A stretch of DNA of 14,393 bases from contig DOVB01000115.1 in the NCBI GenBank assembly GCA_003520285.1, positions 1-14,393 of the forward strand. Direction: 5' to 3'. Positions 6,560-14,393 of the stretch are shown here, piece by piece. Origin of the DNA: Halieaceae bacterium (GTDB lineage Bacteria; Pseudomonadota; Gammaproteobacteria; Pseudomonadales; Halieaceae). The notes beneath the pieces are model-generated. The model had not been told where the DNA came from, searched no databases, and saw nothing but the letters and a program-made list of their open reading frames with translations. Each line of letters begins with the position of its first letter. Within the stretch, counting starts at the first letter, position 1. A program made the position numbers and the translations under genes.

Positions 6560-7438
6560 CTAGTTGCGCCCCATCGCCAGATAGTTACCGCCCAAAACCA
6601 GCACTGTGCCAATCGTGGCATACAAGGTCCACTGGTAACCCTCCAATAACGCCGAGATAGTGAGTGCAACAATAGGGGTGAGAAGCGCTATGTAACTGGC
6701 TTTTGAGGGACCGACCTCACCGATAAGGGTGACGTAAAACCAAAACGCTGCAACGGATCCCACCAAGCTCAGATAGAGCAGAGATCCCAAATATTCCACG
6801 CTCCAATCCAGAATAATGGGATAACCCATCACCAAACTGACGGCATACAGACTGGCAGCACCGTAGAGCATTCCCACCATATTTGACTGCAACGGCGCGA
6901 GCCGTTCTCGCATGTTCCGCGCCGCCACGATGTTGCCAAGTGATGCGAGACAGGTCCCAATAAAACACAAAATCATCGCATTGAGTGATTCGTCTTTAAG
7001 CGTAAATGCCTGAATCTCGGGAGCAAATATGACCCCGATACCGACCATACCCACCAACCCACTGAATCCGACATGCCAGCTTAGCGGTAGCGCAAGAAAA
7101 ATTCTCCCTGCCAGCATATTCGTGATCACCATCATCGAAAACACCACCGAAACTAGGCCCGAAGGCAGCGATGCTGTGCCGCTATAGATGAAAATATAAT
7201 TACCGCTGAACAAGAGCAGGCCCTGAAGGAATAAAAACTTCTGGTGCCGTCGTGCAATAGGTCGAAAGCGACCCGACAGGATCAAACCTAACAGCACTAC
7301 CAGACCTGCGAGAGCGAACCGGTGAGCGATAGAGACAACCGGATTGACTACGCCCAACTGCATTTCAATCGCGTACCACGTCGACCCCCAAATCAGCACC
7401 GTTACCGCATATAGTATCGATCGACTCAGGGCTGTCAT
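6560..7438 (-). CDS. DMT-superfamily (EamA) permease
   Basis: A drug/metabolite transporter of the inner membrane, usually exporting amino acids, metabolites or toxic compounds. 292 residues with about ten hydrophobic helices in two EamA repeats (roughly residues 8-140 and 155-288). The N-terminal LIWGSTWYAIEMQLG in TM1 is the classical EamA opening (WGS-x-W/F). GPSKASYIALLTPIVALTIS near the end matches the second repeat (P-x-x-A). The start chosen is ATG 7438, with GAG six bases upstream; ATG 7444, two codons earlier, is equally possible. The open frame continues to 7525 but that part is soluble and atypical, and it would cover the promoter. It is the first gene of a two-gene unit with the PHA-system protein. 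The substrate cannot be told from sequence. Confidence 0.9.
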   Translation of the reverse strand: MTALSRSILYAVTVLIWGSTWYAIEMQLGVVNPVVSIAHRFALAGLVVLLGLILSGRFRPIARRHQKFLFLQGLLLFSGNYIFIYSGTASLPSGLVSVVFSMMVITNMLAGRIFLALPLSWHVGFSGLVGMVGIGVIFAPEIQAFTLKDESLNAMILCFIGTCLASLGNIVAARNMRERLAPLQSNMVGMLYGAASLYAVSLVMGYPIILDWSVEYLGSLLYLSLVGSVAAFWFYVTLIGEVGPSKASYIALLTPIVALTISALLEGYQWTLYATIGTVLVLGGNYLAMGRN

Positions 7439-7475
7439 GGGCATCTCGGCGTGGCTCTGTGCAAGGAAGGGGGGT

Positions 7476-7481
7476 AGTATA
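7476..7481 (-). promoter_or_regulatory. probable -10 box TATACT for the permease unit
   Basis: On the minus strand TATACT (five of six to the sigma-70 -10 consensus) lies 37 bases before the ATG at 7438. The -35 region is poor: TTCAAG lies 19 bases upstream. It runs divergently from the hslO promoter, only about 20 bp away. Confidence 0.35.
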
Positions 7482-7500
7482 GAACATGTTTGTGTTGGCG

Positions 7501-7528
7501 CTTGAAAAAACTCACTGCAGCCCACACG
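7501..7528 (+). promoter_or_regulatory. heat-shock (sigma-32) type promoter of hslO
   Basis: CTTGAAA at 7501-7507 matches the sigma-32 -35 consensus exactly. After a 13-base spacer, CCCACACG (7521-7528) partly matches the -10 consensus CCCCATNT (the CCC core). Predicted transcription would begin near 7535-7538, about 20 bases before the hslO ATG. This agrees with the known heat-shock control of hslO in E. coli. An overlapping sigma-70 reading (TTGAAA, 17 bases, CACGAT) is also possible but its -10 is weak. Confidence 0.55.
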
Positions 7529-7555
7529 ATTCGCTTATTGATAACGGATTTCATA

Positions 7556-8434
7556 ATGACCACGACGCACCAAGATCACAGTCAACGCTTCATTTTCGGT
7601 AATGCCGATATTCGAGGTGAATACGTGACCCTCGACCAAAGCCTGACTGAGCTGTTCAAGCTTCATGCTTATGCGCCCGGCGTAAAAATGCTATTAGGAG
7701 AACTGCTGTGCGCGTCTGCCTTGCTCACTGCCACCTTGAAATTCAAGGGCAAGTTGATTTTGCAAGCTCGCGGTTCAGGCCAAGTGCCGCTGATCATGGC
7801 AGAGAGCACCCACGACCGAAAATTACGCGGTATTGCGCGTGGTGCAGAGCACGCAACCAGCACCGCCTTCTGTGATTTATTGAGCCAGGGTCAGCTCACG
7901 ATTACCGTGGATCCCGACCAAGGTCAGCGCTACCAGGGCATAGTCTCGCTCGAGCAACACTCGCTCGCACATTCCTTAGATCGATATTTTGAACAATCCG
8001 AGCAATTGGGGACACGTTTTTGGCTGGCCTGTGATGGCAATCGTGCTACTGGCTTGCTGCTGCAACAGCTCCCAGCCGAAATCACCAAAGATCCGGCGCC
8101 ACGTGCCCATCAATGGGAGCATGTAACCGCATTAGCGGAGACGTTGAAGCCCGATGAATTGCTGTCTCTAGACTCAGACAGCCTGCTCTATCGCTTATTC
8201 CACCAAGAAGAAGTTCGGTTATTCGATCAATTACCCGTCTCATTTGAGTGTTCCTGCTCGCGTGAACGCAGCCACAGTGCCGTTAGTGCACTTCCGCGCG
8301 AAGACATCGCTGAGCTGTTAGCGGCAACAGGCGAGATCACGGTCGATTGCGAGTTCTGCAATATGCAATATCGGTTCGATCGAACGCACCTTGATCCAGA
8401 GCAAACTATTTTGCCCAAGCCAATGGCACACTAA
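7556..8434 (+). CDS. hslO: Hsp33 redox-regulated chaperonin
   Basis: A cytosolic holdase chaperone activated by oxidation plus heat: zinc release and disulphide formation unfold the C-terminal switch and expose client-binding surface. 292 residues, normal for the family. The N-terminal domain opens with QRFIFGNADIRGEYVTLDQSL. The zinc site is visible as C-x-C (C232, C234 in FECSCS) and C-x-x-C (C265, C268 in DCEFCNM), so the redox switch is intact. The SRERSHSAVSALPREDI linker lies between the pairs. The start chosen is ATG 7556, matching the family N terminus; an upstream in-frame ATG (7490) would span the promoter and is rejected. The ribosome site is weak (CGGA). pckA follows on the same strand after 186 nt with a candidate terminator between, an order I recall from other Gammaproteobacteria. 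Confidence 0.97.
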   Translation: MTTTHQDHSQRFIFGNADIRGEYVTLDQSLTELFKLHAYAPGVKMLLGELLCASALLTATLKFKGKLILQARGSGQVPLIMAESTHDRKLRGIARGAEHATSTAFCDLLSQGQLTITVDPDQGQRYQGIVSLEQHSLAHSLDRYFEQSEQLGTRFWLACDGNRATGLLLQQLPAEITKDPAPRAHQWEHVTALAETLKPDELLSLDSDSLLYRLFHQEEVRLFDQLPVSFECSCSRERSHSAVSALPREDIAELLAATGEITVDCEFCNMQYRFDRTHLDPEQTILPKPMAH

Positions 8435-8482
8435 GGTCTTTTAGCGCGGCCAAAATCGCGTTGGTAATCGCAACAGGTCGAT

Positions 8483-8503
8483 AAGCCAAAAGAGGGGCTT
8501 TTT
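8483..8503 (+). terminator. candidate rho-independent terminator after hslO
   Basis: AAGCC (8483-8487) pairs with GGCTT (8496-8500) over an 8-base loop, with five T at 8499-8503. The stem is short (5 bp) and an alternative fold CCAAAA/TTTTGG exists, so it is a modest terminator. It lies about 50 nt after the hslO stop. Confidence 0.45.
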
Positions 8504-8508
8504 GGTAC

Positions 8509-8527
8509 GACTTTTTTCCCAAAAGTC
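8509..8527. repeat. perfect inverted repeat GACTTTT-N5-AAAAGTC upstream of pckA
   Basis: A 7+7 bp perfect dyad with the 5-base centre TTCCC, six bases past the hslO terminator candidate and about 93 bases before the pckA ATG. It has no T tract after the stem, so it is less likely a terminator than an operator or a second hairpin of a tandem terminator. No clear -35/-10 pair was found between it and pckA. Confidence 0.4.
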
Positions 8528-8620
8528 TCATTTGATCTGCCATAATACCGCCACCAGAAAATTGATATAGATGCCAGCAGAGCGTCATAACCTTTTCGAC
8601 AGACACAGACAGGACTCAAA

Positions 8621-10180
8621 ATGAGCGAATCAAGCACGGCCGTAACCAAGTATTCAGATTTAACACCTGCACAACTTATCGAAGAAGCTTTAAAGCGTTC
8701 GGAGGGTGTGCTCTCTGATACTGGTGCCCTCCTCGTCACAACAGGACAGCGCACAGGACGTTCACCGGCCGACCGCTTCATCGTTCGCGAACCAAGTACC
8801 GAGGACAGCATTGAATGGGGTAGCGTGAATCGTCCCTTTGACGCAGAGAAGTTCGATGCTCTGTGGGACAGAGTAAAAGCTTACCTCGCAGAACGCGACC
8901 GGTTCATCCAACACCTGCACGTAGGTGAGCACAAAGACCATTACATACCGGTATGCGTAACTACCGAGACCGCCTGGCAATCATTATTCGGGCGTAACAT
9001 GTTTATCCGCCCCAGCAACTACAACGCGGGCAGTAAAGAAGAGTGGCAAATTCTGAACGTTGCCTCTTTCGAGTGCGATCCTGAACGAGATGGCACGCAT
9101 TCCGATGGCACGGTCATCATCAATTTTGGCCGCCGCAAGGTCCTCCTCGCAGGGATGCGCTACGCGGGCGAAATGAAGAAGGCGATGTTCTCTGTGCAGA
9201 ACTTTTTATTGCCTGAAAAAGACGTCATGAGTATGCACTGCTCAGCCAACGTCGGCGAAGATGGTCAAACAACTCTATTCTTCGGGCTTTCTGGCACTGG
9301 AAAAACCACTTTGAGCGCAGACCCTGACCGCTACCTTATTGGCGACGACGAACATGGCTGGGCGAAGGGCTCGGTGTTCAACCTCGAAGGCGGCTGCTAC
9401 GCGAAAACCATCGATTTGAGCCAAAAAAATGAACCCGTGATTTGGGATGCCATTCGCTTCGGTTCCATCATTGAAAATGTGGTGTTAAATGACCACCGCC
9501 AAGCCGATTACTCAGATACCAGCCTGACCGAAAACGGACGCTGCTGCTACCCACTTGAGCACGTCGAAAAGCGGGTCATCGAAAATGCGGCTGGCGAACC
9601 GAGCTGCGTCATCTTCCTGACCTGCGATGTGTCGGGCGTGCTACCTCCTATTTCGATACTCAGCAAAGAAGCGGCGGCGTTCCATTTTTTAAGTGGATAC
9701 ACAGCCCGTGTTGGATCAACTGAAGTGGGTGCAGAAGCAGGGGTTCACCCCACCTTCTCGACCTGCTTTGGCGCTCCCTTTATGCCGCGACCTGCAAGTG
9801 ATTATGCCGACTTATTGATGCGTCGTATCGAAGACTTTTCAAGTCAGGTCTACCTGATCAATACTGGCTGGACAGGCGGTTCCGGGGCGCCCGGTGGCAC
9901 CGGTTCACGATTCCCGATCCCCGTGACGCGCGCCGTTGTTGCAGCTGCTCAGAGTGGCGCATTGAAGAACGCGCCCACCTCGCACCTAGACATTCTCAAC
10001 CTTGACTTCCCCACCGAGATCCCGGGCGTCGATTCACGCTATGTCGATCCGCGAGCAAGCTGGGGTGATGACGCAGCCTACGATAAGCAAGCGCAGGCTC
10101 TGGCTAACTTATTCCAGAACAACATCACGAAGTTCGACGTTTCTGAGGCCATTATCGCTGCAGGGCCCAAAGGCAAGTAA
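8621..10180 (+). CDS. pckA: phosphoenolpyruvate carboxykinase (ATP)
   Basis: Converts oxaloacetate plus ATP to phosphoenolpyruvate, CO2 and ADP, the committed step of gluconeogenesis from TCA intermediates; cytosolic. 519 residues, slightly shorter than the E. coli enzyme (540). [13 protein letters not shown] carries substrate-binding R47. [12 protein letters not shown] (residues about 221-232) is the ATP P-loop with K228. LIGDDEHGW holds the metal-binding pair D242-D243. Other landmarks are [23 protein letters not shown] and [18 protein letters not shown]. This is the ATP type, not the GTP type, judging from the P-loop and GDDEHGW context. AGGA six bases upstream supports the start at 8621. 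It follows hslO, with a candidate terminator and a perfect dyad between, so it probably has its own promoter. A strong terminator follows. Carbon-source control is usual for the gene, but no site could be read. Confidence 0.98.
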   Translation: MSESSTAVTKYSDLTPAQLIEEALKRSEGVLSDTGALLVTTGQRTGRSPADRFIVREPSTEDSIEWGSVNRPFDAEKFDALWDRVKAYLAERDRFIQHLHVGEHKDHYIPVCVTTETAWQSLFGRNMFIRPSNYNAGSKEEWQILNVASFECDPERDGTHSDGTVIINFGRRKVLLAGMRYAGEMKKAMFSVQNFLLPEKDVMSMHCSANVGEDGQTTLFFGLSGTGKTTLSADPDRYLIGDDEHGWAKGSVFNLEGGCYAKTIDLSQKNEPVIWDAIRFGSIIENVVLNDHRQADYSDTSLTENGRCCYPLEHVEKRVIENAAGEPSCVIFLTCDVSGVLPPISILSKEAAAFHFLSGYTARVGSTEVGAEAGVHPTFSTCFGAPFMPRPASDYADLLMRRIEDFSSQVYLINTGWTGGSGAPGGTGSRFPIPVTRAVVAAAQSGALKNAPTSHLDILNLDFPTEIPGVDSRYVDPRASWGDDAAYDKQAQALANLFQNNITKFDVSEAIIAAGPKGK

Positions 10181-10208
10181 CACCGCCTTTTAGCCGTAAG
10201 GTTCAATC

Positions 10209-10234
10209 AAAACACCCTAACAGGGTGTTTTTTT
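10209..10234 (+). terminator. strong rho-independent terminator of pckA, shared with the convergent RND gene
   Basis: AAAACACCCT (10209-10218) pairs with AGGGTGTTTT (10222-10231) over a 3-base loop, followed by T to 10234. It lies 28 nt after the pckA stop. On the minus strand the same stem is followed by TTTT starting right at the RND permease stop (10235-10233), so it probably works in both directions. Confidence 0.92.
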
Positions 10235-13200
10235 ATGCCAATTCGCTTTTCGAGGGCTTAAACATTTCTTTCGCTGCATCGCCGACCTGTTCACCAAACA
10301 AATACAAACAAGGTACCAAGATAAGAGTCACCCCGGTTGCAAACAAAACCCCAAATGCGAGCGAAGTCACCATCGGGATCAAGAACTGGGCTTGGACACT
10401 GGTTTCAGACATGATCGGCAGCAAGCCGATAAACGTCGTGAGCGAGGTCAGAATAATAGGCCTAAATCGATCGCGAGCGCCCAATACTAGGGCGTCGTAA
10501 AGCGATGCGCCCGTGTTTCGAAGACTGTTGACTCGATCGATCAATACTAAATTGTCATTCACCACCACACCGGCGCACGCAATGACGCCCAGGATAGAGA
10601 ACATGCTCACTTGCCAATCCAAAATCAAATGCCCAAGGATGGCTCCCATGACGCCAAAGGGAACGGCAGTGAGAATAAGAAATGGTTGCCAATAGGATTT
10701 AAACGGAATCGCCATCAAGCCATAAATCACCAACAATGCCAGACCCATGTAGGTGACCATTGCGGTCATAAATGCGGTCTCTTCCTCTAGTTCACCATCT
10801 AATGCCACCGTTACTGACGGATACTGTTGCTGCCAAACCGGCAGATACTCATTAATCACTGAGTCAACGATGGCACGCGGGCTCGACATGCCAGTGCCCA
10901 CGTCCGCAGAGACCACCAAAATGCGTTTTCTGTCGAGACGCTCAATCTTCTGGTAGCCTGGTTCAACCGACACCTCTGCCACGGTATCGAACGGCACCTC
11001 GGTACCTTCTGGCAAGCGGATGCGGAGCTCGCCCAGATCATCGACCGACAAGCGCTCCTCTTCGGGATAGCGCACCATGACTTTCACGTCTTCTTTGATT
11101 CTCGGGATTCTCTGTGCTTCCGCACCATAGAAGGCTTCTCTTACCTGTCTGGCTAGGTCGCTGAGCGAGACCGACAAAGTTTCGGCCTGAGGTTTTAAAT
11201 CGAGCACAATTTCGTCACGGGGCGCCTCTAGCGAATCGTTGATATTGTATACACCGGGATAGGTTTGAAGCACAGCTCGCATCTCTGCAGATACCGCCTG
11301 CAGCTCTGCTACTGAACTCGATGTGAGTACCAGAGTGATAGGCTTGCCAAGGTGATTGATCGTGTAGTCGACCTGCAAAGATTCAACGGGGCCCAGATCA
11401 CCCCAACTCTGCTCGAACTCAACTGCCAACGCTTGCGTGTCGACCGCTTCCGACAAAGTCTCGACGATAACGTAGACTTGGTTTTCTCGTGCCGTCGCGG
11501 AAATATTGCCTATCGCGACCTGCTCTTGAAATTCTGCGCGCGCATTGTAGTCGTCGCGCAACGCTATCGCCGCTTGCTCTACACGGTCCATCACTTCAAG
11601 ACTCCGACCGAATGCACCGCCATCAGGCAGAGTCACCTCAACCTGAATATAATCAGAGTTAACTTGAGGGAAAAATGCCGACCGGATCCACCCTCCCCCA
11701 TACACGGCTAGACTCATGACCAAAGCCACCAGAAACAAGCCGCATACCAAAAGGTTGTGCCGTAAAGCCTTCTCTAGAAATGGCTGATATTGCTGTTTGG
11801 AAAAGTTGACTAGACCATCGGCACAGCGCGATCTTACAGTTTCCAGAGAGCGCAGCAAGGCCGACTTAGAGGGACGTTCGGGTCCCATATGAGCGAGGTG
11901 TGAGGGGAGAATCCACAAACTTTCGATCAGCGAGAATGCGAGTGCCAAAATCACAACCACGGGAATGGCTTGCGCCGCTGTTGCCATATCGCCGGGCATA
12001 AAGAGCATCGGTACAAAAAAGATCATAGTGCTGATCACGGCGTACATCACCGGCTTAACCACCGAACTCGCGCCCATTGATGCCCCTTCGACTCCGGGGT
12101 GACCATTGGTCTGGTGGGTGTGTATGGCCTCGCCCACGATAATCGCATCGTCAACTACGATCCCCAGAATCAGCAAAAAGGCAAATAGCGAGATCATGTT
12201 TAGGCTAGTGCCGGTGTATTGCAGCACAAAAAACGTGCCCATAAAGGCAACACCGATACCCACGCAGACCCACAGCGCGAGTTTAGGACGCAAGAACAAG
12301 AGCAGCACTAAAAAAACTAAACCCAAACCCCCGATGCCATTTTTCAGCAAGGTATCGACTCGACCCACAAAGGGGACGGACGAATCTCGCCACATCGTTA
12401 AACTTACCCCTTCAGGTAATGAGGGTCGTGTTCGATCGATCCACTCATGCACAACCTCGCTGGTACGCAGGGTTTGCGGATCGCTGGTGACAAACACCTC
12501 GAGTGCATGTGAGGGCTGCCCATTGAAGCGATTCTGAATGTCGATGTCTGCAAAACCATCTTGAACGTTCGCCACATCTCCGAGGGTGATATTCACCCCG
12601 TCGGCCCGGGTGATCAGCGGTATTTGCTCGAAATCTACGCGGCCATAAGCTTGGCCACGGGTCTGCAAACGAATATCGCCCGATACCGCTTTGATGGCGC
12701 CAGCGGGAAGGTTTAACGAGGAGCCACGAATTGCATTAACAACATCATTAAAGGTAATGCCATAACGCCTTAGCGTCTCCTCAGAGACCTCGACTGCCAC
12801 CTCGTAAGGACGCGGATCTCTGAGTTCCACAATCGACACATAGGGCTCAGAGGATAAGTCATCGCGCAGACGCTCGCCCAGTATCTTGAGTTCACGCTCA
12901 CTAATATCGCCCGCGATATTCACCACCGCCATCAAGTGGCGATAGGCATTCTCAACCACCACAGGTCGCTCAGCATCGCCCGGAAACGTGTTAATCGCAT
13001 CAACTCGAGTTTTTATCTCTGCTGTGAGCTGTGAAGTATCGTAGCCTTGAGCCGCCTCAATAAGGACCGTCCCAAGGCCCTGCTGCGCGACCGAGCGTAT
13101 CTCTTTGATACCGCGCAAATCGTGCACTGCTTCTTCAATACGCGCGCAAATTTGCTCTTCAACTTCGCGCGGGCTGGCGCCGGGATATACCATCGATACC

Positions 13201-13340
13201 GAGACCGAATTAATCTCGATCTCGGGAAAAAATTGCTTATTGAGTGCAGGAATAGCGAGAGCGCCACCAATCAAAAGCAAGATCATGAGTAAATTAGCAG
13301 CAACCGGATTATCAATAAACCATCGTATGGAACCGTTCAC
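10233..13340 (-). CDS. RND efflux transporter permease
   Basis: Proton-driven inner-membrane pump of the resistance-nodulation-division superfamily (AcrB-like), exporting amphiphilic compounds through an adaptor and an outer-membrane channel. 1035 residues, the usual length. TM1 (VAANLLMILLLIGGALAI) is followed by a large periplasmic loop, TM2-6, TM7, a second loop from about residue 540, and TM8-12. TM4 carries GIVVDDAIIVGEA with D397-D398, matching the AcrB D407-D408 relay pair. In TM10, GVVVNDNLVLID has N928-D929 where AcrB has K940-N941, a variant relay. The start chosen is GTG 13340, whose GTGA overlaps the adaptor stop by 4 nt; the open frame back to 13457 merely overlaps the adaptor gene. 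Translational coupling is expected. No TolC-like gene is in the window. Substrates unknown. Confidence 0.95.
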   Translation of the reverse strand: MNGSIRWFIDNPVAANLLMILLLIGGALAIPALNKQFFPEIEINSVSVSMVYPGASPREVEEQICARIEEAVHDLRGIKEIRSVAQQGLGTVLIEAAQGYDTSQLTAEIKTRVDAINTFPGDAERPVVVENAYRHLMAVVNIAGDISERELKILGERLRDDLSSEPYVSIVELRDPRPYEVAVEVSEETLRRYGITFNDVVNAIRGSSLNLPAGAIKAVSGDIRLQTRGQAYGRVDFEQIPLITRADGVNITLGDVANVQDGFADIDIQNRFNGQPSHALEVFVTSDPQTLRTSEVVHEWIDRTRPSLPEGVSLTMWRDSSVPFVGRVDTLLKNGIGGLGLVFLVLLLFLRPKLALWVCVGIGVAFMGTFFVLQYTGTSLNMISLFAFLLILGIVVDDAIIVGEAIHTHQTNGHPGVEGASMGASSVVKPVMYAVISTMIFFVPMLFMPGDMATAAQAIPVVVILALAFSLIESLWILPSHLAHMGPERPSKSALLRSLETVRSRCADGLVNFSKQQYQPFLEKALRHNLLVCGLFLVALVMSLAVYGGGWIRSAFFPQVNSDYIQVEVTLPDGGAFGRSLEVMDRVEQAAIALRDDYNARAEFQEQVAIGNISATARENQVYVIVETLSEAVDTQALAVEFEQSWGDLGPVESLQVDYTINHLGKPITLVLTSSSVAELQAVSAEMRAVLQTYPGVYNINDSLEAPRDEIVLDLKPQAETLSVSLSDLARQVREAFYGAEAQRIPRIKEDVKVMVRYPEEERLSVDDLGELRIRLPEGTEVPFDTVAEVSVEPGYQKIERLDRKRILVVSADVGTGMSSPRAIVDSVINEYLPVWQQQYPSVTVALDGELEEETAFMTAMVTYMGLALLVIYGLMAIPFKSYWQPFLILTAVPFGVMGAILGHLILDWQVSMFSILGVIACAGVVVNDNLVLIDRVNSLRNTGASLYDALVLGARDRFRPIILTSLTTFIGLLPIMSETSVQAQFLIPMVTSLAFGVLFATGVTLILVPCLYLFGEQVGDAAKEMFKPSKSELA

Positions 13341-14393
13341 TGAGCACCCCTCGCAACCAATACAGGCGCGCGCTGAGCAATCACTCGGGTCCCCAGTAAA
13401 ACCGTGCTCGGCATCGACACCACAACTTCGAGCCCTTGCGGTAGATTGTTGACCCACGCCTCTCGACCATCACTGTGGAGTAGCTGCACCGGGCGTTCCT
13501 GAACCAATTGCTGTTGGTCTACCCAGCGAATAGTGCCATCCGTGCGGACCGCCTCTCGTGGCAGTCGTGTCACATTATTAATCATCTTGCCCTGAATCCG
13601 CGCAGAGACGAACAGACCCGGCGTAAGAGGGGGTTGCTCTGCATCATCGGTGAGTCCGAAGGGATCTGATACTGTCACGATGGCATAGTGAACTCGCGAG
13701 CGGGTATCGACGTCAGCACTTGTTCCAATCAACTGACCTGACCATTCCCAGCTAGCCCCTGCCACCTGTGCCGCAATGGTGACGGGCTCAGGTGCCATTA
13801 AATCTGACTCCAGAACGCCCACGTCTATTAGGGACAGCTGCCGATCGGTGAGAGGCAACTTAACTCGCATTTGATCGGTGGAGTAAACGTCGGCGACTGA
13901 CATACCTACACCGATATATTGCCCCAAATCTGCTAGCTTCTGACGAACTCGACCATCAAAAGGGGCTCGAATTCGCGTTTTATCAAGATCCTGCTCTGCC
14001 TTCTGAACTTCGAATTTAGCCGCCTCTAGGCTGGCTTTCGCCGCTGACAATTGAGGCTCTCGCAGGAACAAGGCGTTCGCAGACTCACTCCCTAAATCAC
14101 GCCATTCGCGCTTCGCTTGGAGCGCTCGCCCTTGCTCCTCTGCGAGGCGCTGCTCGGCCGCGGCCAACTGTGATTGAGCCCGAGCAAGAGCAAGCTGATA
14201 CTGGGTGGCTTGAACCTCAAGCAGAATATCGCCCTTTCGAAAAAAACCCCCTTCCACAAAATTGTTAGAGACTTTTAATACCTGACCCGAAACTTCGGCA
14301 CTGAGTCGAGTCGCAATGGTGGGTTCGACTGTACCTTGCGTGGTTATCCAGAGGCGTTCTGATTGCGGCGAGGCAACTACCGTTTGCACCGGA
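13337..14393 (-). CDS. RND efflux periplasmic adaptor (HlyD/MFP family), N terminus cut
   Basis: Membrane-fusion protein linking the RND pump to an outer-membrane channel. 351 residues lie in the window. The frame is open through the right edge, so the signal peptide or lipobox lies beyond. Order seen: beta-barrel strand TTQGTVEPTIATRL; biotinyl-lipoyl half VSGQVLKVSNNFVEGGFFRKGDILLEV; an alanine- and glutamate-rich helical hairpin (about 14250-13985, coiled-coil-like repeats of A, L, Q, E); the second lipoyl half TRIRAPFDGRVRQKLADLGQYI; then the beta-barrel and a membrane-proximal domain with LPREAVRTDG. The GTG at 14389 is an internal valine, not a start, because the frame continues upstream. 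It is the first gene of this operon visible here and overlaps the permease by 4 nt. Confidence 0.93.
   Translation of the reverse strand, partial: PVQTVVASPQSERLWITTQGTVEPTIATRLSAEVSGQVLKVSNNFVEGGFFRKGDILLEVQATQYQLALARAQSQLAAAEQRLAEEQGRALQAKREWRDLGSESANALFLREPQLSAAKASLEAAKFEVQKAEQDLDKTRIRAPFDGRVRQKLADLGQYIGVGMSVADVYSTDQMRVKLPLTDRQLSLIDVGVLESDLMAPEPVTIAAQVAGASWEWSGQLIGTSADVDTRSRVHYAIVTVSDPFGLTDDAEQPPLTPGLFVSARIQGKMINNVTRLPREAVRTDGTIRWVDQQQLVQERPVQLLHSDGREAWVNNLPQGLEVVVSMPSTVLLGTRVIAQRAPVLVARGAQ

Noticed and set aside
12106..12537. 143-codon open frame on the plus strand
   Set aside because: It lies wholly antisense to the RND permease, whose conserved motifs fix the coding strand; low-complexity composition typical of a shadow frame.
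13341..13457. Longer N terminus for the RND permease
   Set aside because: This frame overlaps the adaptor's C terminus; the residues before the GTG at 13340 are not RND-like, and GTGA overlap is the usual arrangement.

Overview
The window reads as an ordinary chromosomal stretch of a Gammaproteobacterium, probably a marine aerobic heterotroph. The taxon is inferred from a moderate GC content (judged by eye), the hslO-pckA gene order, a UrcA-family secreted protein, a polyhydroxyalkanoic-acid-system protein and paired acyl-CoA dehydrogenases. A group such as Cellvibrionales/OM60-like bacteria would fit, but I cannot place it firmly. I see no IS element, prophage, integron, CRISPR array, tRNA or rRNA. 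No non-coding stretch reaches 300 bases; the largest are 2885-3101 (217 nt), 2372-2563 (192 nt) and 8435-8620 (186 nt).

Layout. 1-2371 (minus): two acyl-CoA dehydrogenase genes in a tight operon, the downstream one cut a few codons short by the left edge of the window. 2564-2884 (minus): a small secreted UrcA-family protein with its own terminator. 3102-4190 (plus): ferrochelatase hemH, convergent with a ZIP metal transporter (4202-5053, minus). 5166-6239 (plus): a patatin-like lipase, convergent with a two-gene minus-strand unit made of a DMT/EamA permease (6560-7438) and a small PHA-system protein (6283-6558, GTG start, 1 nt after the permease stop). 7556-10180 (plus): hslO (Hsp33) followed by pckA (ATP-type PEP carboxykinase), with a heat-shock-like promoter ahead of hslO. 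10233-14393 (minus): an RND efflux permease and its periplasmic adaptor, overlapping by 4 nt; the adaptor is cut at its N terminus by the right edge.

How the genes fit together. Several genes suit a cell that oxidises fatty or branched acyl-CoAs and returns carbon through gluconeogenesis (the acyl-CoA dehydrogenases, the patatin lipase, pckA, and a protein linked to PHA granules). Haem synthesis and divalent metal uptake sit tail to tail. Hsp33 covers oxidative and heat stress. The RND/adaptor pair exports amphiphilic compounds. These are separate transcription units, so any shared role is inference. I did not find a clearly new biological system. The items most worth a second look are the heat-shock-like promoter of hslO, the LysR-type dyad ahead of the acyl-CoA dehydrogenase operon, the transporter-PHA-protein coupling, the UrcA protein, and the altered proton-relay and metal-site motifs in the two transporters.
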